From: Bradymonas sediminis
GTDB taxonomy: Bacteria; Myxococcota_A; Bradymonadia; Bradymonadales; Bradymonadaceae
Assembly: GCF_003258315.1 (NCBI RefSeq)
Contig: NZ_CP030032.1
Span: 968,001-1,032,000, forward strand
Length of the DNA stretch: 64,000 nucleotides
Reading direction: 5' to 3'
In this document: positions 28,162-36,691 of the stretch, in pieces
Position numbering within the stretch: position 1 is the first letter of the stretch
Layout of the letters: every line of letters begins with the position of its first letter
The notes under the pieces: generated by a model
Seen by the model: the letters and a program-made list of their open reading frames with translations, nothing else
Databases searched by the model: none
Told to the model about the DNA's origin: nothing
Position numbers and translations under genes: made by a program

Positions 28162-29235
28162 TCAGGCTCCGGGCGGTAGAAATTTTTGCACGCCGGCGAG
28201 CATCAGGTCGTGAGATTTTTCGAGGCGGTGGTTGTCGTCCACCTCGATGATTTTGATGCCGTGTTTGGCGCACTTCTCGCGTACCGGTCCGATGGGAACG
28301 ATATCATCCTGTCGGGCGTGGATGACGACCGCGTCTTCAGGCATGCGTTCGACCTTGTCGGAGGCTTCCTGGTAGAGGGCCGGGGCCATGAGGACCAGGC
28401 CGCGCACGCGCTCGGGGTTTCGCGAATAGAAGAGGGAGGCGAGCAGTCCGCCGTAGGATGAGCCCACGATGACCAGGTTTCGCAGGCCCTGGGTCTCACG
28501 CTCGATTTTGTCCAGGCGCTCCCAGACGTCCATCCCCTGAAAATCGGGGGAGAAGACTCGGTTGGACTCGCACAGGCGTTGGTATTTTGACCCGTGGGGA
28601 CCCGACTCAAGTCCGTGGAAGAAATAGAGTAGTGGGTCGCCTTTCGACTCGCCGCTCGTTGAGCCCGACGCATTCATGGTGTCGACCAGGCGCTTCAGTT
28701 CGTTGGCAAGGTAGCCGGGTTTTTTGTGCAAGAAAATATTTGAGAGCACCCGATAATACCACAGGGAGCCCGCGCGCTTGGCGGTGAATCGCTCCCACAG
28801 AATGTCGCCCTCGACTTCTAGGTCCGCGACGATGGCCCGTGCGTTATAGACCTTGTCACACAGCGACACCAAAAGGGTGGGGGAGTCGGCGGGCAAGGCG
28901 TGGAGGTGATCCAAATAGGTCTGTTTGCGCGCGGCCCACGGCGGCTTCGGCAGAGTATCTGAGTCAGTACAACCTTCGACGATCTCGAGCACTCGCGGGC
29001 CGAATTTCTCGTCAATGTGCGCGCGAATTTCGGGCATCTCATCGACGCAATCCTCGATGCTGTCATGCAGCAGTCCGGCGATGACCTGGTCCTCATCACC
29101 GCCAAAACTGCCCACCAGTGAGGCCACGCCCATCAGGTGGTTGATATAGGGGACATCCTTTCCTTTTCTGGTTTGATTTCGGTGCAATTGGGCGGCGAAG
29201 GCGAGGGCAAGGTCGAAGCGGTTTGAATAGGCCAT
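28162..29235 (-). CDS. SpoT/MESH1-like HD hydrolase fused to an alpha/beta hydrolase
   Basis: This 357-residue protein has two domains. Residues about 5-190 match the HD hydrolase of RelA/SpoT and MESH1: HRNQTRKGKDVPYINHLMGV, GLLHDSIED (metal-binding HD and downstream ED) and SLCDKVYNARAIVADL (equivalent to the ADRLHNMRT motif). This suggests hydrolysis of (p)ppGpp or a related nucleotide. Residues about 210-357 are an alpha/beta hydrolase of YqiA type: LYFFHGLESGPHGSKYQ, nucleophile Ser in VGSSYGGLLASL, acid in ARQDDIVP and the His in DDNHRLEKSH. I chose the ATG at 29235 with AGGA upstream. It is divergent from a hybrid kinase gene, and a diverged paralog of it lies at 32.6-33.4 kb. Substrates are inferred from family only. 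Confidence 0.88.
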   Translation of the reverse strand: MAYSNRFDLALAFAAQLHRNQTRKGKDVPYINHLMGVASLVGSFGGDEDQVIAGLLHDSIEDCVDEMPEIRAHIDEKFGPRVLEIVEGCTDSDTLPKPPWAARKQTYLDHLHALPADSPTLLVSLCDKVYNARAIVADLEVEGDILWERFTAKRAGSLWYYRVLSNIFLHKKPGYLANELKRLVDTMNASGSTSGESKGDPLLYFFHGLESGPHGSKYQRLCESNRVFSPDFQGMDVWERLDKIERETQGLRNLVIVGSSYGGLLASLFYSRNPERVRGLVLMAPALYQEASDKVERMPEDAVVIHARQDDIVPIGPVREKCAKHGIKIIEVDDNHRLEKSHDLMLAGVQKFLPPGA

Positions 29236-29432
29236 GCAGATTCTTCCTAGTTGATGGTGAGGCGAACTTAAAAACAGCAACCCTCAGTAGTTTCGATAGA
29301 TCAATTGCTTACGATACTATTGTGGCTTTCTCAAATGGACACAGCCGTTTGGTAGCGCGCGCTCTAAATAATTCTCGAATCGACCGGGGGAACTATCTTT
29401 TAGGGGCGTGCTCATTTCAGCGGACGATATCC

Positions 29433-32012
29433 ATGTATAGGAAAAACCCAGAGAATCCGGACTTCTTTCGCATCGCAGGTGAGATGCGGGCTGCGTTGAA
29501 TTCGGTGGATTGGAACGCGACGTCGCTGGGGCCGTCGCAGAAGTGGCCTGAGAGTCTGAAGAGCTATCTGTCGGTGATCTGGGAGTTGCCGACGGCCGCG
29601 GTCATCTTTTGGGGGGAGGAGTTCATTCAGATCTACAATCAGGGTTATGCCGATATTATGGGGCCGCTGCGTCACCCAAAATACCTGGGGGAAAAAGCTG
29701 AGCATTGCTGGCCCGACACCTATCCGGTGCTGCTGCCATGGATGCATCTAGCCATGGAGAAGGAGGCGTCGAAGACGTTCGAGCGTACCCACCTAAAATT
29801 GACCCGCCACGGCTTTGAGGAGGAAGGGTATTTTACGTTTACGTTCAGCCCACTGCGCAATGATATCGGCGAGGTGGGTGGGGTGCTCCAGATCGTTGTT
29901 GAGGTGACAAAGTCAGTGCTCGCCGAGCGCCGGGCCGAGACGCTTTGGGCCCTGACGCAGCATCACCGGGGGCGTGACGTCTTGGATGAGGCTATCAGTG
30001 TAGTCGCGGACAATGCGTTGGATATCCCGTTTTCACTTGTTTATCTGTGGAATAGTACGAGTCAGCGACTCGAACTCTCCGGGCAAACGGGGTTTGAGGA
30101 GAGCGATGCCCGCGCAAAGGAGATGGACGGACTTTTTGAGTGCGCGACACAGGTTTGCCGGGGCGGTGAGCCGAAATATCTCGAGGATATCGGCGATTTA
30201 ATGCCGACGCCGCATATCAACGTATGGGGCGACCGCACGCGCAGCGCCTTTGTCGTGCCGCTTCAGCGCTCCGCCAGCGGGCGGTGCCGCGGCGTCATCT
30301 TCTTCGGGCTGAGCACGCGTATGCACTTCGACGCGGCGTATCGGGTATTCCTAGAGGAGTCAGTTCGAGCGCTGGTGGTCAACCTGCAGGCAGCCCGGGC
30401 GCGGCGTATTGAGGTGGAGTTAATCGAGCGTGAGCGTGCCGCGCGGCGCGAGGCTGAGTTTCAGCGCGAGGACCTGGTGCGTCTATTAACCCAGGCGCCG
30501 GCGCCGATGATTTTGTTGCGCGGCGCGGATATGGTCGTGGAGTTAATCAATGCTCATGCGTGCCGAATTTGGGGCAGAGAGCATGACGCGGTGATTGGTC
30601 GGCCGGTTTTGGATGCAGTGCCCGAGGTTCGCGGGACGGTTTACGACCGGATGCTTCAGGAGGTCTTTGAGACGGGCGAAACCCAGGCGGGACGAGAGCA
30701 GCGATTTGAGATCCTTGCTGCGTCGGGTGAGGTGGAGGTCAGCTACCTGAATTTCGTCTATTCGCCGCTACGCAGCCCTGCAGGGGAAGTGGACGGGGTG
30801 CTTGTTCTCGCGTTTGACGTAACCGAGCAGGTCCGCGCGCGCCACGAGGTCGATGGGCTGCGCCACGCGGCCGAGGCTGCGAATCGGACCAAAGACGAGT
30901 TTTTGGCCATGCTCGGCCATGAACTGCGAAACCCGCTCGCCCCGATCATTACGGCGGTCGAGTTGATCGAATTGCAGGGGGGCGAGGCCTTTCGCGTTGA
31001 GCGCGATATCATCAAACGCCAGGCCGAGCATATGGTCACGCTCATCGATGACCTGCTGGATATATCGCGCATCACCCGCGGCAAGGTCGAGTTAAACCGC
31101 ACCCGGGTGGATATGCGCGATGTCGTGTCTCAGGCGATTGAGATGAGCGCCCCGCTGATGGCAGCCCTTCGCCATGATTGCGGCACCGACATCGCTGATG
31201 AGCCGCTGTGGGTCGATGGGGACCCGGCGCGGTTGGCTCAAATTGTGTCGAATTTGCTCACGAACGCCGCGAAATATACGCCGGCTGCTGGTAGGATAAC
31301 CGTGCGAGCAGAGCGCGAGGGGGATTGCGTGGTGGTGAGGGTAAAGGATAACGGCATCGGCATCAGCCCGGAGATGATGCCAAAGATATTCGACTTATTT
31401 ATGCAAGAGGGGCAGTCGCTGGAGCGCGATGAAGGCGGGTTGGGGTTGGGGTTGGCGATTGTGCAGAATTTGGTCACGCTGCACGGGGGCACGGTTGAAG
31501 CGATGAGCCCCGGGCGTGATCAGGGGAGTGAGTTCATCGTGCGGCTTCCGGCGCTGACCTTGTCGGGAGACGACGCTGAGCCGGAGGCGCCCGGCGGGCG
31601 GCTCGAAGAGATGGGTCAGCGCAAATCGCGGGGGTATCGTATTCTCGTGGTCGACGACAATATCGACGCCGCCGCCGCGCTGGGGTTGTGGTTGGAGCTC
31701 GAAGGGCATCAGGTGCAGGTTGCCCATGACGGGGAGGAGGCGCTGGCGCAGGTGGAGCATTGGGCGCCGGACCTGGCGCTGCTCGATATCGGGTTGCCCC
31801 GGATGAGTGGGTATGAGCTCGCCCAGCATCTCCACGCCTGCCCGGGGCTCTCGGAGTTGCCGATCGTCGCTATTAGCGGCTACGGGCAAAAGGCCGACCG
31901 AGAGCGCTCGCGCCGGGCGGGGTTCTTCGCGCATCTGACCAAACCCGTCGGCCTGGAGCGACTCGGTCCGCTCATCGAGTCGCTCCTATCCGACGCGCCC
32001 CCGGCGGACTGA
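29433..32012 (+). CDS. Hybrid sensor histidine kinase with PAS, GAF and receiver domains
   Basis: This 859-residue soluble protein has, in order, PAS (about 15-155, with WELPTAAVIFWGEEFIQIYN), GAF-like (about 165-325), PAS (about 345-470), HisKA with His496 in AMLGHELRNPLAP, HATPase_c (about 590-705; N-box QIVSNLLTNAAKY, G1 KDNGIGI, G2 GGLGLGLAIV) and a receiver (about 735-850) with phospho-acceptor Asp785 in LALLDIGLPRMSGYE. The ATG at 29433 begins the conserved part; an ATG at 29223 would add 70 unlikely residues and overlap the divergent gene. The last 985 bp are repeated at 35.1-36.1 kb as a broken copy. The output partner is not encoded nearby. Confidence 0.93.
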   Translation: MYRKNPENPDFFRIAGEMRAALNSVDWNATSLGPSQKWPESLKSYLSVIWELPTAAVIFWGEEFIQIYNQGYADIMGPLRHPKYLGEKAEHCWPDTYPVLLPWMHLAMEKEASKTFERTHLKLTRHGFEEEGYFTFTFSPLRNDIGEVGGVLQIVVEVTKSVLAERRAETLWALTQHHRGRDVLDEAISVVADNALDIPFSLVYLWNSTSQRLELSGQTGFEESDARAKEMDGLFECATQVCRGGEPKYLEDIGDLMPTPHINVWGDRTRSAFVVPLQRSASGRCRGVIFFGLSTRMHFDAAYRVFLEESVRALVVNLQAARARRIEVELIERERAARREAEFQREDLVRLLTQAPAPMILLRGADMVVELINAHACRIWGREHDAVIGRPVLDAVPEVRGTVYDRMLQEVFETGETQAGREQRFEILAASGEVEVSYLNFVYSPLRSPAGEVDGVLVLAFDVTEQVRARHEVDGLRHAAEAANRTKDEFLAMLGHELRNPLAPIITAVELIELQGGEAFRVERDIIKRQAEHMVTLIDDLLDISRITRGKVELNRTRVDMRDVVSQAIEMSAPLMAALRHDCGTDIADEPLWVDGDPARLAQIVSNLLTNAAKYTPAAGRITVRAEREGDCVVVRVKDNGIGISPEMMPKIFDLFMQEGQSLERDEGGLGLGLAIVQNLVTLHGGTVEAMSPGRDQGSEFIVRLPALTLSGDDAEPEAPGGRLEEMGQRKSRGYRILVVDDNIDAAAALGLWLELEGHQVQVAHDGEEALAQVEHWAPDLALLDIGLPRMSGYELAQHLHACPGLSELPIVAISGYGQKADRERSRRAGFFAHLTKPVGLERLGPLIESLLSDAPPAD

Positions 32013-32618
32013 AGAAGGCGCGCGGCGCGGGCGCACCTTAGTCCCAGGAGCGCGCTATCTGCAGGTTTCGATAGCTCTGGTTGAGCATATCCATTTGCAT
32101 CATCTCGGTTTGCATCCGCAGGCCGGCGTTCGGGTCGAATTTATGCGATTTGTTCGCGCGCTTCTTGGAGCGTTTCGCCTGCCGGGCCGCTCGCGCCTGG
32201 CTATCCTTTGCCTGAGCAATCTTTTTTCGCATCACCAGATAATCGACGAGTTGCTTTTGGTATTTCTCGCGTGTCGCTGAATCCGTCGCCTTCCTGGACT
32301 TGAGCGTGATCTCGTCCATCCACTTCTTTTGGTAGCTCTTGGTAAATGCCTGTTTTTGGGTGTCGTCCAGGGCGTTCCATTGCCCGTTGAGCTTGCTCCA
32401 GGCGACGGGCATTGTGCTCATCTGGCGCTGCTGGGCGGCGGAGAGGCTGGCCCAGAGTTTGGTGATCTTGAGCTTGAAGGCTTGTTCGTGTTTGGCCTGC
32501 ATTTTGAAGCCAGGCTGATCGTAGAGCAGGCCGGTTTGAAATTGTAGGAACTCGAAGGTCGCGTTGAGGACTTTGGCCGAGGGGCGTTTGGTGTAGCCAG
32601 GCTCCTGCGTTTTCTCGG
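31028..32618. repeat. Direct repeat, copy A (1591 bp)
   Basis: Bases 31028-32618 recur in the same orientation at 35100-36691. Copy A holds the C-terminal half of the intact hybrid kinase plus, on the other strand, the C-terminal part of the chimeric gene. By eye the copies differ at only 14 bases and one inserted G (about 99% identity); nine differences fall in 31662-31793 and five in about 32405-32423. Left of the repeat both copies share GGCCG-n-G imperfect homology; on the right, the sequence diverges just after TTTTCTCGG. Confidence 0.95.
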
Positions 32619-33429
32619 AATAGAGCAGCGAGGCGAGCAGGCCGCCGTAGGACGACCCGACCAATATGAGCTGACGGAGTCCCCGGGTTTCGCGCTCAAT
32701 TTTTTCAAATCGCGCCCAGATATCCATGCCCTGAAAGTCGGGAGAGAAGACGTGGAATGACTCGCTGAGGCGTTGATATTTCGAACCGTGCGGACCCGAT
32801 TCGAGTCCATGAAAAAAGTAGACTACCGGCTCCGCTTCCATCGCATCGCGCGGTGCTCTGAAGTCCGACATGAGGTTCACGCAGCGCGTTAGTTCATCGG
32901 CGAGGTAGCCGGGATTTTTGAGCAAGAAAATATTTGAGAGCACGCGATAATACCACAAAACACTCGTGCGATTGGCTGAGAAACGCTCCCAGAATCGATC
33001 GCCCTCGACTTGCAGATCGGCCACGATCGCCCGGGCATTATAGACCTTGTCGCAGAGCGAGACCAAAAGGATGGGGGAGTCGTTGGGGAGGGCGTGGAGG
33101 TGGTCCAAATAGGTCTGTTTTCGCGCGGACCAGGACAGTTTGGGATCGCCCGCAAACTGGGTGCATCCGTCAACAATCGTGGCCACGCGCGGGCCAAATT
33201 CGCCCAAAATCTGCGCGCGAATATCAGGCACTTCGTCGATATAATCCTCGACGGCGTCGTGCAGCAGAGCGGCGATGACCTGTTTCTCATCGCCGCCGTA
33301 GGTGCCGACCAGCGAGGCCACGCCCATCAGATGGTTGATATACGGGACGTCTTTGCCCTTTCGGGTCTGATCGCGATGAAGCTTCGAGGCGAAGGCGAAG
33401 GCGCGGTCAAATTGTTCGGAGTAGGACAT
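32038..33429 (-). CDS. Chimeric gene: HD hydrolase paralog joined in frame to the C-terminus of the 36.1-kb gene
   Basis: The predicted 463-residue product is a fusion made at base 32618. Residues 1 to about 270 parallel the HD/alpha-beta hydrolase protein at 28.2-29.2 kb: HRDQTRKGKDVPYINHLMGV, ALLHDAVED, SLCDKVYNARAIVADL and the nucleophile elbow VGSSYGGLLASLLYS. The hydrolase part stops there, so its acid and His residues are lost. Residues about 271-463 are nearly identical to the C-terminus of the secreted protein at 36111-37043, beginning EKTQEPGYTKRPSAKV. The HD domain is complete, so a soluble alarmone-hydrolase-like activity could survive. I start it at the ATG at 33429, which aligns with its paralog; a TTG at 33486 would add 19 residues. 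Confidence 0.8.
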   Translation of the reverse strand: MSYSEQFDRAFAFASKLHRDQTRKGKDVPYINHLMGVASLVGTYGGDEKQVIAALLHDAVEDYIDEVPDIRAQILGEFGPRVATIVDGCTQFAGDPKLSWSARKQTYLDHLHALPNDSPILLVSLCDKVYNARAIVADLQVEGDRFWERFSANRTSVLWYYRVLSNIFLLKNPGYLADELTRCVNLMSDFRAPRDAMEAEPVVYFFHGLESGPHGSKYQRLSESFHVFSPDFQGMDIWARFEKIERETRGLRQLILVGSSYGGLLASLLYSEKTQEPGYTKRPSAKVLNATFEFLQFQTGLLYDQPGFKMQAKHEQAFKLKITKLWASLSAAQQRQMSTMPVAWSKLNGQWNALDDTQKQAFTKSYQKKWMDEITLKSRKATDSATREKYQKQLVDYLVMRKKIAQAKDSQARAARQAKRSKKRANKSHKFDPNAGLRMQTEMMQMDMLNQSYRNLQIARSWD

Positions 33430-33524
33430 GGGGTCGTCGGGTGTGGAGTCAAAGCGGGAATGAGTGGTGACGCTCCTCTCGGACAAAAATGAGGTGTCGG
33501 GAGCGTCTTAATCGGCATGCTTCT

Positions 33525-34115
33525 TCACTGGAGCAGCCACTCAAAGCCGGTCGAGTAGCTCAGATTATTATAGTCCATGCGCTCATTTTCGAACGCGAAC
33601 TTAATGCTGCTTTGGGCGACTGTCGGGCAGCACACCGTCGCCTGGCGCTCGACGACGCGAAAAATTTTCTCGCCGGGCTCGGTGAGCGAGAGTCCCATAA
33701 AAGTGTCCGCGGCGACGGCGCTGACGGCGACGGTTTCGACCCGTCCGGCATAGGTATAATCGTAGACGCTGACAACCTCTTCGTCGGCGACCGCGTCGAC
33801 GGACTGACCGTCGATGATGCAACTGGGTTGCTGCTGTGAGATCGGCTCGTCATAGATGCGCGCGGTGCGCAGGGTAATCTGCGCGCAGGACTCGCCGTCA
33901 CCCACGCTCGCGAGGATTGCTTCGTCGATGACGGCGTCGTGGCGGATATCACCTGGCACTTCTTCGACGCGATCGGCGGCCGCAAAATAATTCTGCAGGC
34001 GCGCGTATTTCGTGCCGATATGATCGCGACTGAGCGCGCGGGAGACGGTGTGGTTGCAGGCGACGGCGCCAGTTAATAGGGCGAGGATGAGGGCAATTCG
34101 GGCTGGGGATTTCAT
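33525..34115 (-). CDS. Hypothetical lipoprotein
   Basis: This 196-residue protein starts at the ATG at 34115, preceded by GAGAAG, and carries a clear lipoprotein signal peptide with lipobox LLTGAVAC. The mature part has no domain I recognise. It contains paired cysteines (QATVCCPTV; SCAQITLRT; SCIIDGQS) and the segment RVETVAVSAVAADTFMGLSL, pointing to a disulphide-containing extracytoplasmic beta-rich domain. It lies in the segment between the two copies of the direct repeat and is flanked on both sides by broken genes, so it may have arrived with that segment. Confidence 0.75.
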   Translation of the reverse strand: MKSPARIALILALLTGAVACNHTVSRALSRDHIGTKYARLQNYFAAADRVEEVPGDIRHDAVIDEAILASVGDGESCAQITLRTARIYDEPISQQQPSCIIDGQSVDAVADEEVVSVYDYTYAGRVETVAVSAVAADTFMGLSLTEPGEKIFRVVERQATVCCPTVAQSSIKFAFENERMDYNNLSYSTGFEWLLQ

Positions 34116-34309
34116 ACGTCTTCTCGGGAAATATTGCGAATCAATTTTGGAGCTACTCTGCGTGCATTTAGATACCTCAACACCATGGTAGCAAACAAGT
34201 TGCCCGCGTGAATGGCCGCCAATTGTGGACGCGCGGAAACCGGACTGGTAGTTTGATGCATCACTAATATGCGTCCTCGCCGCAATCAAACTCCACCGTG
34301 GTGCTTTTC

Positions 34310-35099
34310 ATGAATCGATTCCAAAATGTTGAACGGCTCCTTATTTGGATGGCCTTTACGTTGGTGTTTTCAACTGGATGTGAGTCGTCGTTGCGCTCAA
34401 ATCTTTATGATTCGGGAACCGACGCCGACGCTTGGAGTGTCGAGCAGGACGCTATTGGGGCGCCCGACGATATAACGCCCTCGGAAGATGCATTCGCGGT
34501 CGATATCGAGCCAGCCGATGAAACGGACGCGGATGCGTTTTCAACACCCGAAGACGTCACGCCTGCTGATCCCGACGCCTCGTCGACGGATACCGTGACA
34601 CCCGATCCGGATCCAGATCCAGATCCAGATCCAGACCCCGACCCCGATCCAGATCCCGACCCAGATCCCGACCCAGATCCCGACCCGACGCCCACCGGTC
34701 CCCCCACCGCCTATATGGCCGAGATGACTTATATGACCGCCAATATCGGTCGAACCTATTCGGGAAAACCGTTTGTGCAGGGGGTTTTCAATCGCATCGG
34801 AGATAATATCGGGCCGAGGTCTGGCCCGAAGTTTATTGGTTGGCAGGAAATCGGCGAGGGTGATCCGTGTGGGGCATCCTGTGAGATCGATGCGCTGCGC
34901 AACCGGTTTAAGGCGGACTGGGGATGGACGACGCGCCACCGCAGAGGGCAGCGACCGAACGGGCAAATGGAGCGGGCCAAGGTGCCCATCACCTCCAAAG
35001 GGGTTTCGCCCGTCGGGGCCGGCCGGGCGAAATTCGCCTCGCCGGGTTGGGCAGGGGTGAGCCCCACGCGATTCGTGACGGTGGTGCGCTACGGGCCGC
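34310..35099 (+). pseudogene. Truncated secreted endonuclease/exonuclease/phosphatase-family lipoprotein
   Basis: The N-terminus has a lipoprotein signal (lipobox FSTGC), an acidic linker, and a run of about 14 Asp-Pro dipeptides. A domain opening MTYMTANIGR and FIGWQEIGEGDPC then follows, which matches the start of the endonuclease/exonuclease/phosphatase fold (the Asn and Glu metal-site motifs). The gene is cut at 35099, where the repeat copy B of the kinase begins; the frame then runs out of phase into kinase sequence and stops at 35167. Most of the catalytic domain, including the C-terminal Asp/His motif, is missing, so it is very likely non-functional. Confidence 0.8.
34602..34688 (+). 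repeat. Asp-Pro coding microsatellite
   Basis: A tandem hexanucleotide array based on GATCCA/GACCCC/GATCCC encodes an (Asp-Pro) linker in the truncated lipoprotein. Such low-complexity acidic linkers after the lipid anchor are common in secreted proteins of this lineage and are prone to length change by slippage. Confidence 0.85.
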
Positions 35100-36085
35100 G
35101 CATATGGTCACGCTCATCGATGACCTGCTGGATATATCGCGCATCACCCGCGGCAAGGTCGAGTTAAACCGCACCCGGGTGGATATGCGCGATGTCGTGT
35201 CTCAGGCGATTGAGATGAGCGCCCCGCTGATGGCAGCCCTTCGCCATGATTGCGGCACCGACATCGCTGATGAGCCGCTGTGGGTCGATGGGGACCCGGC
35301 GCGGTTGGCTCAAATTGTGTCGAATTTGCTCACGAACGCCGCGAAATATACGCCGGCTGCTGGTAGGATAACCGTGCGAGCAGAGCGCGAGGGGGATTGC
35401 GTGGTGGTGAGGGTAAAGGATAACGGCATCGGCATCAGCCCGGAGATGATGCCAAAGATATTCGACTTATTTATGCAAGAGGGGCAGTCGCTGGAGCGCG
35501 ATGAAGGCGGGTTGGGGTTGGGGTTGGCGATTGTGCAGAATTTGGTCACGCTGCACGGGGGCACGGTTGAAGCGATGAGCCCCGGGCGTGATCAGGGGGA
35601 GTGAGTTCATCGTGCGGCTTCCGGCGCTGACCTTGTCGGGAGACGACGCTGAGCCGGAGGCGCCCGGCGGGCGGCTCGAAGAGATGGGTCAGCGCAAATC
35701 GCGGGGGTATCGTATTCTCGTGGTCGACGACAATGTCGATGCGGCCGCCGCGCTGGGGTTGTGGTTGGAGCTCGAAGGGCATCAGGTGCAGGTTGCCCAT
35801 GATGGGGAGGAGGCGCTGGCCCAGGTAGAGCATTGGACGCCGGACCTGGCGCTGCTCGACATCGGCTTGCCCCGGATGAGTGGGTATGAGCTCGCCCAGC
35901 ATCTCCACGCCTGCCCGGGGCTCTCGGAGTTGCCGATCGTCGCTATTAGCGGCTACGGGCAAAAGGCCGACCGAGAGCGCTCGCGCCGGGCGGGGTTCTT
36001 CGCGCATCTGACCAAACCCGTCGGCCTGGAGCGACTCGGTCCGCTCATCGAGTCGCTCCTATCCGACGCGCCCCCGGCGGACTGA
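35100..36085 (+). pseudogene. Kinase remnant (C-terminal half of the hybrid kinase)
   Basis: This copy of the 31028-32012 stretch contains the end of HisKA, the ATPase domain and the receiver. It has no start region and no N-terminal sensor part. An inserted G near 35597 (a GGGGG run instead of GGGG) shifts the frame between the ATPase and receiver parts. The receiver half, 35588-36085, is open on its own and retains LALLDIGLPRMSGYE, but a start and ribosome site are lacking. Confidence 0.85.
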
Positions 36086-36691
36086 AGAAGGCGCGCGGCG
36101 CGGGCGCACCTTAGTCCCAGGAGCGCGCTATCTGCAGGTTTCGATAGCTCTGGTTGAGCATATCCATTTGCATCATCTCGGTTTGCATCCGCAGGCCGGC
36201 GTTCGGGTCGAATTTATGCGATTTGTTCGCGCGCTTCTTGGAGCGTTTCGCCTGCCGGGCCGCTCGCGCCTGGCTATCCTTTGCCTGAGCAATCTTTTTT
36301 CGCATCACCAGATAATCGACGAGTTGCTTTTGGTATTTCTCGCGTGTCGCTGAATCCGTCGCCTTCCTGGACTTGAGCGTGATCTCGTCCATCCACTTCT
36401 TTTGGTAGCTCTTGGTAAATGCCTGTTTTTGGGTGTCGTCCAGGGCGTTCCATTGCCCGTTGAGCTTGCTCCAGGCGGTGGGCATATTGCTCATCTTGCG
36501 CTGCTGGGCGGCGGAGAGGCTGGCCCAGAGTTTGGTGATCTTGAGCTTGAAGGCTTGTTCGTGTTTGGCCTGCATTTTGAAGCCAGGCTGATCGTAGAGC
36601 AGGCCGGTTTGAAATTGTAGGAACTCGAAGGTCGCGTTGAGGACTTTGGCCGAGGGGCGTTTGGTGTAGCCAGGCTCCTGCGTTTTCTCGG
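35100..36691. repeat. Direct repeat, copy B (1592 bp)
   Basis: This is the same sequence as 31028-32618, one base longer. Here the left border cuts the endonuclease-like lipoprotein gene, while the right part belongs to the apparently intact secreted-protein gene (36111-37043). With copy A it brackets a 2481-bp unique segment (32619-35099). Confidence 0.95.

Noticed and set aside
34924-35604. 226-codon frame across the left border of repeat copy B as a real gene
   Set aside because: It joins out-of-phase lipoprotein sequence to a kinase fragment with no start region; it is a by-product of the junction.
31028-36691. Insertion sequence as cause of the direct repeat
   Set aside because: No transposase gene and no terminal inverted repeats at the borders; a 1.6-kb duplication is far longer than any target-site duplication.
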